Shown: positions 17,325 to 27,334, counted from the first letter of the stretch. The stretch: DNA of 64,000 bases from Oricola sp. (GCF_022763245.1 NZ_JALEGV010000011.1:228100-292099), one strand, 5' to 3'. Notes: a model not told the origin generated them from the letters alone. Program-made: numbers and translations.

Positions 17325-18095
17325 TCAGCCTGCGCCGAGTTGCTTCAGCCGTTTTGCGGCGAGTTCGTTGCCCGCGTCGGCCGCCTTCTTCAGGAGCGCC
17401 CTCGCCCGGTCGGGATCCTGATCGACGATCAGGTTCGCCAGCGCATATTGCGCGAAGGTGTTGTCCTGCGCGGCCGATTTCTCCAGATAGGAACGGCCTT
17501 TCGCGACATCCTTGGCCACGCCGGTGCCGCTCACATACATCTCGCCTAGCCGCACCTGTGCCCACGCGTTTCCGGCGCTGGCGGAGGGGGTGAGATAGGT
17601 CATCGCCTTGGCCAGATCCTTCTCGACGCCGGTGCCGTTCAGGTAGATGTCGCCCAGCCGATATTGCGCCCAGGGATTGTCCTGCGCGGCGGCCTTGGCA
17701 AGCAACTCGCGACCCCGTTCCGGCTCCTTCTCCACCCCGGTGCCGTCCACCAGAATCTCACCGAGCCGGTATTGCGCCCAGTGATTGCCCTTGTCGGCGG
17801 CGAGCGTGTAGGCGGCCACGGCGGCGGGGATGTCCTTTTCCACCCCTTGCCCCTCGAACAGCATGTTGCCGTATTTGTAGGCGCCCCACGGATTGCCGAG
17901 ATCCGCCGCCTTCTTGTAGTAGCGCGCCGCGACCGAGGCGTTGCTGTCGGTCGGCTGCTTCATCAGCGCGTCGCCGGCCTTCATCGCTTGCATGGCCTCG
18001 TTGCCTGCAGCCGGGGAAATGGTGTCCAGCGTGCACGCCGCCACGAACAGCGAGGAGGCCACCACGGCTACTCTGCTCATGCTGATACGTTTCAT
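17325..18095 (-). CDS. Sel1-repeat lipoprotein
   Basis: 256-residue precursor. The N-terminus MKRISMSRVAVVASSLFVAAC is a lipoprotein signal with a VAAC lipobox (Cys21), so the protein is membrane-anchored. The body holds five or more Sel1/TPR-like helical repeats of about 36 residues, each with the GNPWGAYKYGNMLFEGQGVE-type pattern (also NHWAQYRLGEILVDGTG and NAWAQVRLGEMYVSGTG). Such solenoids are protein scaffolds and in polysaccharide operons often act as assembly factors. The ATG at 18095 is preceded by GGGGGCAGG. It follows the glycosyltransferase gene by 82 bases on the same strand and may be part of that operon. Confidence 0.88.
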   Translation of the reverse strand: MKRISMSRVAVVASSLFVAACTLDTISPAAGNEAMQAMKAGDALMKQPTDSNASVAARYYKKAADLGNPWGAYKYGNMLFEGQGVEKDIPAAVAAYTLAADKGNHWAQYRLGEILVDGTGVEKEPERGRELLAKAAAQDNPWAQYRLGDIYLNGTGVEKDLAKAMTYLTPSASAGNAWAQVRLGEMYVSGTGVAKDVAKGRSYLEKSAAQDNTFAQYALANLIVDQDPDRARALLKKAADAGNELAAKRLKQLGAG

Positions 18096-18177
18096 TGTCC
18101 TGCCCCCATCATCCCGGTCATGACCCCATGGTTCGACCGCGGCCGCCGCCACCCTATCGAATACGGGCCATGCAGTT

Positions 18178-20598
18178 CTACTGCTGCGAACCGATTTGCC
18201 CGGCGATCCTGGCTGCCACGTCGGAGCGCGCCTCACTTGCCGCGGCGTCTCTCGGCGCCGCGAAGCGGTCTGACACCGCCTCGCTGTAGTTCACCGCCAC
18301 ACCTGTCGTCTCGCTATTGGCGTCGCCGGCCGCAAGGCCCCAGGGCAGCGCCACGAGCATGACGGCTGAAAGCGCCGGAACCGGCGCGAAGCGCCTGGCG
18401 GTCTGTGCGCCCGCTCCGGCAAATCCTCGGCCCGCACGCGCCAGCGCCTTGACGGGGCGCGCCAGGAAGGAGAGCCGCTGCGCCACCGAGAGCGAGAGGT
18501 CGTTCACGCCCTCGAGCACGCCGACGAAGCGCGTCAGCCCGTAGCCGTAGAGCAGGATATTGGCGATCGGGATGATCGCGCCGGCATATTGCCCGGCCGC
18601 CAGGGCCTTCGCGGCGAAATGCACCATCAGCGCCAGGATGCCCAGGTTGAACAGATAGGCGTAAGGCGGAATGAAGCTTCGGTCGGCGATCTTCGGCGTG
18701 CGCGAGAAACTGCCCTTGCGACCCGTCACGATCTGCCGGATCGACGACGCGATGCCCGCGAAATTGACCGGCAGCAGCATCAGGTTCAGCGCACAGACGC
18801 CGAACAGGTCGTGCGGCCGATATCCGAGGCGGCGCAGGTCCAGGCCGTAGAGCAGGAAATAGGGCAGCATGATCAGTGGCGTCCACACGATGCTGTCGGC
18901 CTCTGAACTGGTCCACAGCATCAGCGCGAGCACGGCCACGTTGCCGACGACCGGCGACAGCAGATAGTGCGAACGCAGCAGCAGCTCCGGCAGACGGCGG
19001 ATGCGGCGTCCGGCCCTCAGATATTCACGCATCAGGGCCGGCAGGATGATGAGGCCGCCATTGGCCCAGCGCTTGCGCTGAATGGCCAGCGCTCCGAAAT
19101 CGGCAGGCGTCGCGCTGTAGGCGAGCGGGTCGAAATGGTTCTGCACGCGCCAGCCGCGCTCCAAGAGGTCGATCGTCGAGCCCGTGTCCTCGATCACCGT
19201 GCGGTCCTGCACGAAGACCTTGACCGTCTTGTCGCCCTCGGGCTGCGTGGTCTCGATGTCCTTCAGCGCATCGTAGCGGATGACCGCGTTCGCCCCCACC
19301 CAATAGGCCGCGTCGAAGTGGGTCGATCCCTGGTGGACGAGATACTGGATGTCGGTGGTCGCACCCGCGATGCGCTCGATCGCCGAAGCCCCGTTTGGAA
19401 AGGTGCGATACGGCGTCTGCGCAACGCCGACATTCGGCCGCTTCTCCAGCACGTTGACCAGTGTCAGGATGTAGCGGTTCAGGATCACGCTGTCGGCGTC
19501 GAGCGTCAGAACGTAGTCGGGACGCGCGACCTCGAAATCGCATGCCTCCTCCGCGCCGCACTCTTCGATGAACCGCTTGCCGTCCCGCTCGGCGACAGCA
19601 TAGCGCCCGCCCATCAGCCCGATATAGGCGTTGAGGTTCATGGCCTTGTTCGGCGCATACGACAGGTTCTCGAAACGCTTGCGCTGGAAGCTGGAGACGT
19701 CCGAACAGAAGAGGTTCGCCAGCTTCCGGTATTCCGCGTCCACCTGCGCGATGCCCAGATCCGCGCGCTCCAGCCGGTCCGCGTCGCGGCGACATCGCTT
19801 CGCCAGGTCCAGGATCACGTTGTCCGTCAGGAACGTGTCGACGTGCCGGAAGTCCTCGGTTGCCTGCGCCCTGAGGTCGCCGGAGAGAGCCTCGAGCCAT
19901 CCCGCGACGAGCCGGTAGGTCGAGGCGAGCCGCTTGGCTTCGCCCTCGGCGGAAAACCGGCCGAAAACCCAGCGCTCCAGCCAGTCTGAGGCCTCGCGGC
20001 GCAAGAGGTCGCTGCGCTGATCGAGCCAGGCTTTCACTTCCTCGATCGCGGCCAGCGAGCTTTGCAGGGACTCCGCATCGCCCGGAGGATCGTCAACGAG
20101 GACGACGATGTTGCGATTGCCATATTGCGCCAGCGCCGCCGACAGGACCGTGGAGACGAGAACACGCCGTTCTTCGCGGTAGGACGGGATCAGGACGGTG
20201 ACCAGCGGCGCTTCGGATTTCAAGAGTTCGGCCGCATCCGTCTCCGGTACGGATTGATCCCGAAATCCGCGCCGCGCGGCACCCCAGCGGTTCAGCTGAT
20301 AGGCGATCGTGCAATAGAAAAGACCGAGGATCAGCCCGTAGTGAACCAGAAGCCCCGTGCTGAAAAGCGCCTGCACATAGAAATGATAGACGACGAAACC
20401 GCTGAGCAGCACGGTCGAAAACACCATGCCGGCGAGGATCGCACCGGACTCGAGGACACGCGGACGCGGTGCCGTGACCGTCTCCGATGCGTCCCTCGCC
20501 TGGGCGGTCGGCTTCTTCGCGAAATGCTGGGCGGTGCCGGCGCTGATCGGCGCCGTGCTCAACTCCATACCCAGATTGTCTCGCGTGCAATCGTACAT
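18178..20598 (-). CDS. Processive GT2 membrane glycosyltransferase, cellulose-synthase-like
   Basis: 806 residues. Two N-terminal helices (about 52-72 and 84-100) precede a cytoplasmic GT2 domain, and at least four helices follow. Catalytic motifs in order: the UDP-sugar Asp in VVLVDD (169-170), DxD in TLDADS (367-369), the TED-like IEDTGS, and QRKRWANGG in place of QxxRW. This is the arrangement of cellulose, hyaluronan and beta-glucan synthases. No PilZ domain is apparent. An unusual helical insertion of about 150 residues lies between the first Asp and DxD. The start could be 20598 or the ATG at 20568. It follows the autotransporter gene by 32 bases, so a shared surface role is likely. Confidence 0.87.
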   Translation of the reverse strand: MYDCTRDNLGMELSTAPISAGTAQHFAKKPTAQARDASETVTAPRPRVLESGAILAGMVFSTVLLSGFVVYHFYVQALFSTGLLVHYGLILGLFYCTIAYQLNRWGAARRGFRDQSVPETDAAELLKSEAPLVTVLIPSYREERRVLVSTVLSAALAQYGNRNIVVLVDDPPGDAESLQSSLAAIEEVKAWLDQRSDLLRREASDWLERWVFGRFSAEGEAKRLASTYRLVAGWLEALSGDLRAQATEDFRHVDTFLTDNVILDLAKRCRRDADRLERADLGIAQVDAEYRKLANLFCSDVSSFQRKRFENLSYAPNKAMNLNAYIGLMGGRYAVAERDGKRFIEECGAEEACDFEVARPDYVLTLDADSVILNRYILTLVNVLEKRPNVGVAQTPYRTFPNGASAIERIAGATTDIQYLVHQGSTHFDAAYWVGANAVIRYDALKDIETTQPEGDKTVKVFVQDRTVIEDTGSTIDLLERGWRVQNHFDPLAYSATPADFGALAIQRKRWANGGLIILPALMREYLRAGRRIRRLPELLLRSHYLLSPVVGNVAVLALMLWTSSEADSIVWTPLIMLPYFLLYGLDLRRLGYRPHDLFGVCALNLMLLPVNFAGIASSIRQIVTGRKGSFSRTPKIADRSFIPPYAYLFNLGILALMVHFAAKALAAGQYAGAIIPIANILLYGYGLTRFVGVLEGVNDLSLSVAQRLSFLARPVKALARAGRGFAGAGAQTARRFAPVPALSAVMLVALPWGLAAGDANSETTGVAVNYSEAVSDRFAAPRDAAASEARSDVAARIAGQIGSQQ

Positions 20599-20630
20599 TG
20601 CTACATTTACGCCCTGCGTTCGTCCCGCAA

Positions 20631-23600
20631 TCAGAAGTCCATGCTGAGCTTGGCGCCGCCGGAATGGATCGTGGTGTGGTCTCCGAAGCTTCCCTCATAG
20701 AACAGCTGAACGACGCCGCCTTCGGTCCGCAGGAAATCGACGCCCGCCGCAACGGTCCACAGGATGTCGTCCGTTCCCACGCCGATCGTGAAGGGATCGA
20801 CGCCGGCCGTGTCGGCGGAGAAGATGCCGTTCAGTTCGAAGTCGTTGTTCATGTAGAGGCCGACGCCGCCGCGCAGATAGGGCCGAACGAGGAGGCCTTC
20901 CCCGATCGTCGTCTGCCCGCCGATCTCGATCGACGGCACGAGGCTGAACACCGTGTTGCTGGTCGCATCGGTCGAAATGGACGCGACGCCCCCAGTTTCC
21001 GTGAACGCAGCGGTGTGAACATAGGTCGCGTTCAGGTCAGCCTGCGGCCGCAGATAGAAGTCCCCCGATTGCATCGTGTAGGCGGAACGCAGCCGGGCGT
21101 TCACCGTCGTCACGTCGGCGGTACCCGTCAGCATGTCGCTGAAGCCGGGGAAGGAAACGCTGCGCTCGGTGTCGTATTCGCCATAGGAGAATGACACGGC
21201 GCCCGCCAACAGATACGGCCCGGGCGCGTATTTCAACACGCCGCCGCCCATCACGCTGGTGCCTTCGCTCGACGCGCCGTTCTCGCCGCTGCGGTCGGAA
21301 AGCCTGACCCCGAGCGCACCGCCCAGCCGCCAGTCGGTGTCCTTCAGGGCAACCTGGACGCCGCCCGCCAGATCGAAGGACTGGCTCGCAAACCCTGCCG
21401 AGCCATTCCCGCTACTGCGGTCAGAGTCCCGGTAGACGCCGCGGCCCCAGACGCACTGGCCTTCCGATCCGAACTTGTAGTTGCCGGACGCCATGCGGCA
21501 GCTCAGCATGCTGTCGGCGAACGCCTCCGCGTCGTTCATCGCGGCGATCTGGTCCGACAGGTACATGGTCGGCGAGAGCTGGCTCAGCGCATCGTCGGCC
21601 TCTTCCAGCGTCGGCAGGTTCAAAAGGGCGAGGACGATCGGATCGAGCCCGTCGGACCCCGCCTCGAAGGAGGCGCCGATATAGTCGCCCAACGCGGCTG
21701 CATTGCCAACGATCCCGGTCGGTGAGAAGTCGAACCCGGTGATGGACAGTTCGACGTCATTGCCCCCGTTCACGTAGGAGATGTCGCCGAGAACCATCGG
21801 ATTGACCAGGTCGAGCGACTGGAGGGTGACGCCGCCGCCGGTTGTGATGATCGTGTAGCTGTCGGGCGTCGCGTTTGCGCTGACGAAGCTCAGCGCCAGG
21901 TCGCCGTCGAGAGACGCCTCGTCGGTGACGTTGACCACGTCGGTCTGCGATCCGTCCATGTCGACGTCGAAGAGCAGCGTGCCGTCGGCATTGTTCACCA
22001 GCCCGCCCGTCAGGTCGGTTGTCTGAACGAGGCCCTGGCCGCCCGGCGACACGACGCCGGAATTGGTCAGCATGTTGCCGCTGGTCAGGTTCACCAGGTC
22101 GCCCATCTCGAACAGGCCGCCGGCATGGTTGTTGAAGCTGTTCGACCACGGTCCCAGCGTCACCCGGCCGGTGATCGTGCCGTAGTTGTCCACGTCGATG
22201 TCGTTGCCGTCGGCGAGCACCGCGTCTTCGGTCAAACCGCCCGCGTTGGAGATCGTGCCGTAATTGACGAGGCTGTTTTCGAAGCCCTGCGAGAACAGCA
22301 CGCCGGCAAAGCCCGCCGCGCCGGTGACGCTTGCGTCCTCGCCGATCATCACCGAAAGGTCGTTCTCGCTGTGGACGCTGATGCCGTCCGCCGCAGCCGT
22401 CAAGGCGCCCGAATTGAGCGTCACGCTGACTTCGCTGACGTCGGACTGGCCGACGATGCCCGAGCCGGTCTCCGAATCGATGTCGCCGGTGTGGGTCACG
22501 GTGACCTTCGAACCCGGCAGGTCGTTGAGATCGCCCGAGTTGATCGCGACGAGCCCGCTTCCCTCGGCGTCGATATCGCCTTCGCTCTCGATCGAAGCGG
22601 CGCCATAGGTGGAATAGGCATAGGCACCCATCCCGCCGGCGTCGATGTCGCCGACGCTGACGATCGACACGCCGGTCGCTCCGTCGTCGCTGTCGTTCTC
22701 GGCAAACAGGCCATCGGAAACGGAATCGATGTCGCCCTGGCTGTCGATGCTCACGAAGCCCCGCGTCGACTGCCCGTAGATGCCCTTCGTACCGGCGTCG
22801 ATGTCGCCGACGTTGACGATTGTGATGCCGGCCTCGTTCGTCGAGGCGTCGTTCAGCGCGAAGATGCCGGCCTTGGTCGCGTCGATGTCGCCTTCGCTGT
22901 CGATGTAGACGCCGCCGCGCGTCGATTGCCCGTAGATGCCCATGCCGCCGGAATCGATGTGCCCGACGCTGGTGACCGAAACCCCGTAATCGCCCGAGCT
23001 GCTGTCGTTTTGCGCGAAGATGCCGTCCTGTCCGGAATCGATGTCGCCTTCGCTGGCGATGGTCACGGCGCCCCGCGGCGAATAACCGTAGATGCCCATG
23101 CCGGATGCGTCGATGTCGCCGAAGCTGGTGATCGAGATCCCGTAAGTGCTGGTATTGCTGTTGTTCTCGGCGAAGATGCCGTGATTGCCGCTGGTGACGT
23201 CGCCGTCGTTCCAGATCGTGACCGCGCCGCGGGTCGAGCGGCCGTAGATCCCCATGCTGCCCACGTCGATGTCGCCCATCGTCGTGATCGACACGCCCGC
23301 GTCGCCCGACGTGCTGTCGTTTTCCGCGAAAATACCGTGGAAATTGGCGTAGACGTCGCCGTCATTGTCCACCAGCACCGAGCCGCGCGTCGAGCGGGCG
23401 TAGATGCCGGTATTGCCGGCGTCGATCATGCCGTCGCTGTAGACCGTGACGCCGACGCCCGAGGAATTGCTGTCGTTCTGGGCGTAGATGCCGTCATTGG
23501 TGGAGGTGATGTCGCCATCGCTGTCGACCATCACGGACCCGCGCGATGAATAGGCGTAGATCCCCTTGTAGCCGGCGTCGATGTCGCCGGTGCTGGTCAC

Positions 23601-25334
23601 CGAGACCGAGGCAGTGCCGTCGTTGATCGCAAAAATGCCGTCCGCAGCGGAATCGATGCGGGCGACATTGTCGATCGTGATCTGGCCGCGGGTTGTGGAG
23701 GCGAAAATGCCTTTCGTCCCCGCATCGATGTCGGCCCAGTTGTCAATGTCGATTGCGCCGGCGCCATAGTTCTGGGCGAAGATGCCCTCCCTCCCGGAGT
23801 CGATCGTGCCGTCCGCGATGACGGTGATCGCGCCCTCCGACGAATAGGCGAAGATGCCGCGCTCGCCCGCGTCGAGCGCTCCGGACTGGTCGACCCTGAC
23901 CGACGCTTCGCCGAAGTTCTGCGCGAAGATGCCGTCGCTTGAAGCCGTGATGTCTCCGCGCACCGTGACGTCGATTTCGCCGCGCGGGGATTCCGCGTGG
24001 ATGCCGTGCACGCTCTGCAGGATGTTGCCGGTGAAATCGACGGTCACCCCGTTGGCATCGGATTCGTTGAACGCGTGGATGCCGTAGGCCAAGGCGGTGA
24101 TGTCGCCGCTGGAAACCGTGACCGACACTTCTCCGCGCGGCGAATAGGCGTAGATGCCGCGATTGCCCGCATCGATGTCGCCGGCATGGTTCACCGTGAC
24201 GGAGGCCTCTCCGTCGCCATAGGCGAATATGCCGTCATTCGGGGCGACGATGTCGCCATCCGTAGTGACCGACACGACGCCCCGCGCCGCATAGGCGTAG
24301 ACGCCGCGGCCGGTCGCCGTCGAGATGTCGCCGTCCCAGTCGACTGTGGCGGATCCGGTGAGGCCGGTCGCCTGGACGAAGATGCCGCCGCTATAGGCGG
24401 AAATGTCGCCGGAGCCGGTGGCGCTCGCGCTGCCGTCCGGCGCGTCGGCCATGATCCCGTAGCCGTTCAGCGACGTGATGTCGCCGTGATAGTCGACGGA
24501 CACGTTCATGCTCGACGAGAGCGCTTCCACGCCGTTGCCGTCGGCATGGATGTCACCGACACCCATCACCGAGACCGACCCGACCGAGGAATCCGCGAAG
24601 ACGCCACGCCCCCCGGCGATGATGTCGCCATATTGCTCCACCTCGATGCCGAAGCCGGAGGTGTTGACCGCGCTGATGCCGTCGCCGACGGAGAGAATGT
24701 TGCCGGAATTGTCGATGTAGATCGGCGTGCTGGACGACGCGACATCGATGCCGGCGCCGTCGAAAGCCCAGATCTTTCCGTCATGCGTGACGCTGAGCGT
24801 CGAACCCGCGACGTCGTTGCGCGCGTAGATCCCGGTCGAAGCCAGGATGTCGCCGTCCACGTCGACATCGACATCGCCCAGCGAAACCGCACTCACGCCG
24901 ATCCCGCCGAACGAGATGATCTTGCCCTCGTGATCGATCGACAGCGTGTCGCCGGAGGTTTCCGCGTGTATGCCGTCCGCGCCGAACACGAAGATCGACT
25001 TGTTACCCGTGTCGCTCACGATCGAAACGGGTCCGGTCGACTGGAAACTGATGCCGCTCGTGCCCGGCGAGGGGAAGATCGAGCCGTCCAGCGAGTGGAC
25101 GTTCAAGACCTCGATCGGATCGGTCACCGCGATACCGCCGGACTGATCGTCGGTGCAGGTCTGGGTGACGCCGTTGATCGTGCAGGGCGTATCGGCCGTC
25201 GCGGGGCCGCCGAAACCCATGAAGAACAGGCCGATCGCCGTGCCGCTCAGGAGACGGGCATGCTTTCCCCGCGATCGCCTCGATGCCCCAACCTCACCAG
25301 GCACCACCAGGGCCTCACATGCGTCATTTTTCAT
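20631..25334 (-). CDS. Large autotransporter with beta-solenoid repeats
   Basis: 1567 residues. The extended N-terminus has a hydrophobic signal (residues 28-47, cleavage after GPATA). Mature residues 48-110 contain a disulfide-sized Cys pair (TPCTINGVTQTC). About residues 120-960 are a repetitive beta-solenoid of alternating 24-residue (GDIDAGxxGIYxxSxRG) and 28-residue (GDIxSxxDGIFAxND) rungs. A less regular linker follows. The last 270 or so residues form an autotransporter beta-barrel ending in Phe (KLSMDF). The protein should be secreted through the outer membrane and displayed as a long, acidic adhesin-like fibre; the rungs are very rich in Asp, Gly and Ser. The ATG at 25334 follows a GGGGGGGCTCAGG leader. 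The glycosyltransferase lies 32 bases downstream. Confidence 0.9.
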   Translation of the reverse strand: MKNDACEALVVPGEVGASRRSRGKHARLLSGTAIGLFFMGFGGPATADTPCTINGVTQTCTDDQSGGIAVTDPIEVLNVHSLDGSIFPSPGTSGISFQSTGPVSIVSDTGNKSIFVFGADGIHAETSGDTLSIDHEGKIISFGGIGVSAVSLGDVDVDVDGDILASTGIYARNDVAGSTLSVTHDGKIWAFDGAGIDVASSSTPIYIDNSGNILSVGDGISAVNTSGFGIEVEQYGDIIAGGRGVFADSSVGSVSVMGVGDIHADGNGVEALSSSMNVSVDYHGDITSLNGYGIMADAPDGSASATGSGDISAYSGGIFVQATGLTGSATVDWDGDISTATGRGVYAYAARGVVSVTTDGDIVAPNDGIFAYGDGEASVTVNHAGDIDAGNRGIYAYSPRGEVSVTVSSGDITALAYGIHAFNESDANGVTVDFTGNILQSVHGIHAESPRGEIDVTVRGDITASSDGIFAQNFGEASVRVDQSGALDAGERGIFAYSSEGAITVIADGTIDSGREGIFAQNYGAGAIDIDNWADIDAGTKGIFASTTRGQITIDNVARIDSAADGIFAINDGTASVSVTSTGDIDAGYKGIYAYSSRGSVMVDSDGDITSTNDGIYAQNDSNSSGVGVTVYSDGMIDAGNTGIYARSTRGSVLVDNDGDVYANFHGIFAENDSTSGDAGVSITTMGDIDVGSMGIYGRSTRGAVTIWNDGDVTSGNHGIFAENNSNTSTYGISITSFGDIDASGMGIYGYSPRGAVTIASEGDIDSGQDGIFAQNDSSSGDYGVSVTSVGHIDSGGMGIYGQSTRGGVYIDSEGDIDATKAGIFALNDASTNEAGITIVNVGDIDAGTKGIYGQSTRGFVSIDSQGDIDSVSDGLFAENDSDDGATGVSIVSVGDIDAGGMGAYAYSTYGAASIESEGDIDAEGSGLVAINSGDLNDLPGSKVTVTHTGDIDSETGSGIVGQSDVSEVSVTLNSGALTAAADGISVHSENDLSVMIGEDASVTGAAGFAGVLFSQGFENSLVNYGTISNAGGLTEDAVLADGNDIDVDNYGTITGRVTLGPWSNSFNNHAGGLFEMGDLVNLTSGNMLTNSGVVSPGGQGLVQTTDLTGGLVNNADGTLLFDVDMDGSQTDVVNVTDEASLDGDLALSFVSANATPDSYTIITTGGGVTLQSLDLVNPMVLGDISYVNGGNDVELSITGFDFSPTGIVGNAAALGDYIGASFEAGSDGLDPIVLALLNLPTLEEADDALSQLSPTMYLSDQIAAMNDAEAFADSMLSCRMASGNYKFGSEGQCVWGRGVYRDSDRSSGNGSAGFASQSFDLAGGVQVALKDTDWRLGGALGVRLSDRSGENGASSEGTSVMGGGVLKYAPGPYLLAGAVSFSYGEYDTERSVSFPGFSDMLTGTADVTTVNARLRSAYTMQSGDFYLRPQADLNATYVHTAAFTETGGVASISTDATSNTVFSLVPSIEIGGQTTIGEGLLVRPYLRGGVGLYMNNDFELNGIFSADTAGVDPFTIGVGTDDILWTVAAGVDFLRTEGGVVQLFYEGSFGDHTTIHSGGAKLSMDF
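22618..23553 (-). repeat. Six tandem 156-bp coding repeats in the autotransporter
   Basis: Equivalent positions of the GIY/GYxYS codons recur at 22618, 22774, 22930, 23086, 23242, 23398 and 23554, an exact 156-base period (52 residues) over six intervals. Units are recognisably similar at DNA level but not identical. On either side the period drifts (147 bases at the upstream-coding edge), showing that only this block keeps the exact register. Confidence 0.9.
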
Positions 25335-25538
25335 CCTGAGCCCCCCCGATATCGAGCCGAATCAATCGCTTGAATGGAACAGATCGCCGAGTATCTTTTT
25401 CCCAAAGGTTAACTACAACTTCTAGTCCTCAGATTCTGCAGTTGTGACCACATTTGCCCGCGCAACGTTGCAAAGCGGCAACTAGGCGGACCTTTCTCCG
25501 AGGACCCTGCACAGAAATCTCGCCCGGCCTGATGCTTT

Positions 25539-27143
25539 CTAAGGCAAATGGGCTCTGCGGCCTGCTGGCGAACGCGACTGCTCGAGCGATCGACGGACCC
25601 GCAGGGGCAGGTCTCCCTTGTGCAGCCGCTTCAACCTGTCGTTGACCGAGCCGTCCTCCATGGTGCGGCGCGCATGGTGGCGGAGATACTCCGTCCAGGT
25701 TGCAACATGATACTCCTCTGTCCACAGAGCCGGGTTCTCGAGGTCCCGGTTGAGAGACCAGCGTCGCGCGCCGTCGCGGATCCGGACGCGCCGGCGTTCC
25801 GCCATCAGCGTCATGAATTGCCCGACGTCGTCCTCGGCGATCTCGTATTCGATCCCGATCTTGATCGGCCCGCTTCGGCGGGTGAGATCGAGCCGCAGGG
25901 ACGGCTCGCGGAACTGATCCAACGGGTCGAGATCCAGCCCGTCGAAATCCGGGAACGGCGCGAAGCGTCCGACCAGCGCTCCGAACGCCAGCACGGCCGC
26001 CGCTCCGATAAGCGCTTCCTGTACTATATAGACCTCGGCGATCACGCCCCACACCCAGCCGCCGACCGCCATCCCGCCGAATGCGCCGGTCTGGTAGAGC
26101 GCCAGGGTGCGCCCCAGGACCCAGCGCGGCGTCGACATCTGGACCGTGGCGTTGGAGAGCGACATCGCGATCAGCCAGAAGCAGCCCGAGACGATCAGAG
26201 CGACGGCGCTGACGATGAAGATCGTGCTCACCGCCACCACCGCGGTGCCGCATCCGACGACGGCAAAGCAGATCGTCACGATTCGCTCGTTGCGATAACG
26301 CGCCCGCAGCCCCGGACTGACGAAGGCGCCCGTCACCGCGCCGAACCCGAAACACCCGAGCAGAACGCCATAAGACACCGCGCCCAGTTCCAGGCGCTCC
26401 TTGACCACGACCGGGAGCAACGCCTGCACCGCGATCGCCGCGAAGCCGAAGACCATCGCCCGGCCGATCACGCGCTGCAGCCTCGGTGACATGGCCACAT
26501 AGCGCAGACCGGCGACGAAGGCGGGAGCGAAGGGCTCGCGCGACAGGGCCGCCGCGGTGCGTGCCGGCCGCCATCGCCAGATCGCCCAGATGATCGCAAT
26601 ATAGCTGACCGCGTTCAGTGCGAAGGCCGCCGCTGCGCCGCCGAGCGCGACCACGAAACCGCCGACGGCCGGCCCGACGCCACGCACCATGTTGAAGCCC
26701 ATCGCGTTGAGCGACACCGCATAGGGCACGTTTTCCCGCGAGACGATGTCTCCCACCGAGGCCTGCCAGGACGGATTGTGCAGGGCCGTTCCGCAGCCGA
26801 TCAGGAAGCTCAAGGTCAACAGCAGCCAAGGCGTAAGGAGCCCGTAGCCGGCCAGAACCGCGAGCGCGACGGCGACCACCAACATGAAGAGCTGGGCCGT
26901 CAGGATGATCCGCCGGCGGTCGCCGCCATCCGCAAGCACGCCGGCGGCGAGCGAGAAGAGCATGATCGGAAGCGTGATGGACGTCTGGACCAGCGCGACC
27001 ATGCTCTCCGAGGCCGAAAGCGTCGTCATGTGCCAGGAGGCGCCGACGACCTGGATCAGCCCGCCGAAATTCGACGCGAGTGCCGCCAGCCAGAGCCGCC
27101 GGAAGGTCTGGTTCGAGAAGACGACAAAGGCCGGATTCCCCAT
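25539..27143 (-). CDS. MFS transporter, MFS_3/EntS type with C-terminal extension
   Basis: About 534 residues. Twelve hydrophobic segments span residues 15-400, with the MFS motif A region AAGVLADGGDRRRIILTAQL after helix 2. Residues 425-534 form a soluble tail with a monooxygenase/dabb-like pattern (IEYEIAEDDVGQFMTLMAER, WTEEYHVATWTEYLRHHARR) that is typical of this MFS_3 subfamily. It is probably an exporter of small molecules. The ATG at 27143 begins the conserved MGNPAFVVFSNQTFRRLW; a GTG two codons earlier is better spaced from AAAGGA. Longer starts would place operator A (27240-27255) inside the coding sequence. It is transcribed divergently from tctC. Confidence 0.86.
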   Translation of the reverse strand: MGNPAFVVFSNQTFRRLWLAALASNFGGLIQVVGASWHMTTLSASESMVALVQTSITLPIMLFSLAAGVLADGGDRRRIILTAQLFMLVVAVALAVLAGYGLLTPWLLLTLSFLIGCGTALHNPSWQASVGDIVSRENVPYAVSLNAMGFNMVRGVGPAVGGFVVALGGAAAAFALNAVSYIAIIWAIWRWRPARTAAALSREPFAPAFVAGLRYVAMSPRLQRVIGRAMVFGFAAIAVQALLPVVVKERLELGAVSYGVLLGCFGFGAVTGAFVSPGLRARYRNERIVTICFAVVGCGTAVVAVSTIFIVSAVALIVSGCFWLIAMSLSNATVQMSTPRWVLGRTLALYQTGAFGGMAVGGWVWGVIAEVYIVQEALIGAAAVLAFGALVGRFAPFPDFDGLDLDPLDQFREPSLRLDLTRRSGPIKIGIEYEIAEDDVGQFMTLMAERRRVRIRDGARRWSLNRDLENPALWTEEYHVATWTEYLRHHARRTMEDGSVNDRLKRLHKGDLPLRVRRSLEQSRSPAGRRAHLP

Positions 27144-27239
27144 GCGCACGCCAGCTTGTTCCTTTCCCGGGGCCCGAAGTCGGCGCCGATCCCCCGTCAC
27201 CGCGGCCGGATCGCAACCTGTCAGAGAAATCTGAAACTG

Positions 27240-27255
27240 GCTACCCACAGGTAGG
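27240..27255. promoter_or_regulatory. Operator A of the TACC-N6-GTAG regulon (MFS promoter side)
   Basis: GCTACC-CACA-GGTAGG, a 16-bp palindrome with one arm mismatch. It is 95 bp (centre to centre) from operator B, in the divergent gap between the MFS exporter and tctC. Confidence 0.75.
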
Positions 27256-27334
27256 GTCATTGACGCTTCGAACGGCTAACAACACCCGAAAACGCCGATT
27301 TTTTTGACGTTTCGTTGAAGTTTTGGGGTTGATT

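Noticed and set aside
22618..23553. Possible CRISPR array
   Set aside because: The 156-bp units are coding, in frame and diverged throughout; there are no short identical repeats with unique spacers and no cas genes.
21997..25373. Plus-strand open frames across the autotransporter
   Set aside because: They are antisense shadows of the periodic repeats, mirroring the 52-residue periodicity, with no ribosome sites.
25429..27216. Long minus-strand frame overlapping the MFS transporter
   Set aside because: Arg/Ala/Gly-rich composition without any domain; the alternative frame encodes a clear 12-helix transporter.
27144..27260. Upstream ATG (27260) as MFS start
   Set aside because: It would place operator A within the coding sequence, and the added residues have no similarity to the family.
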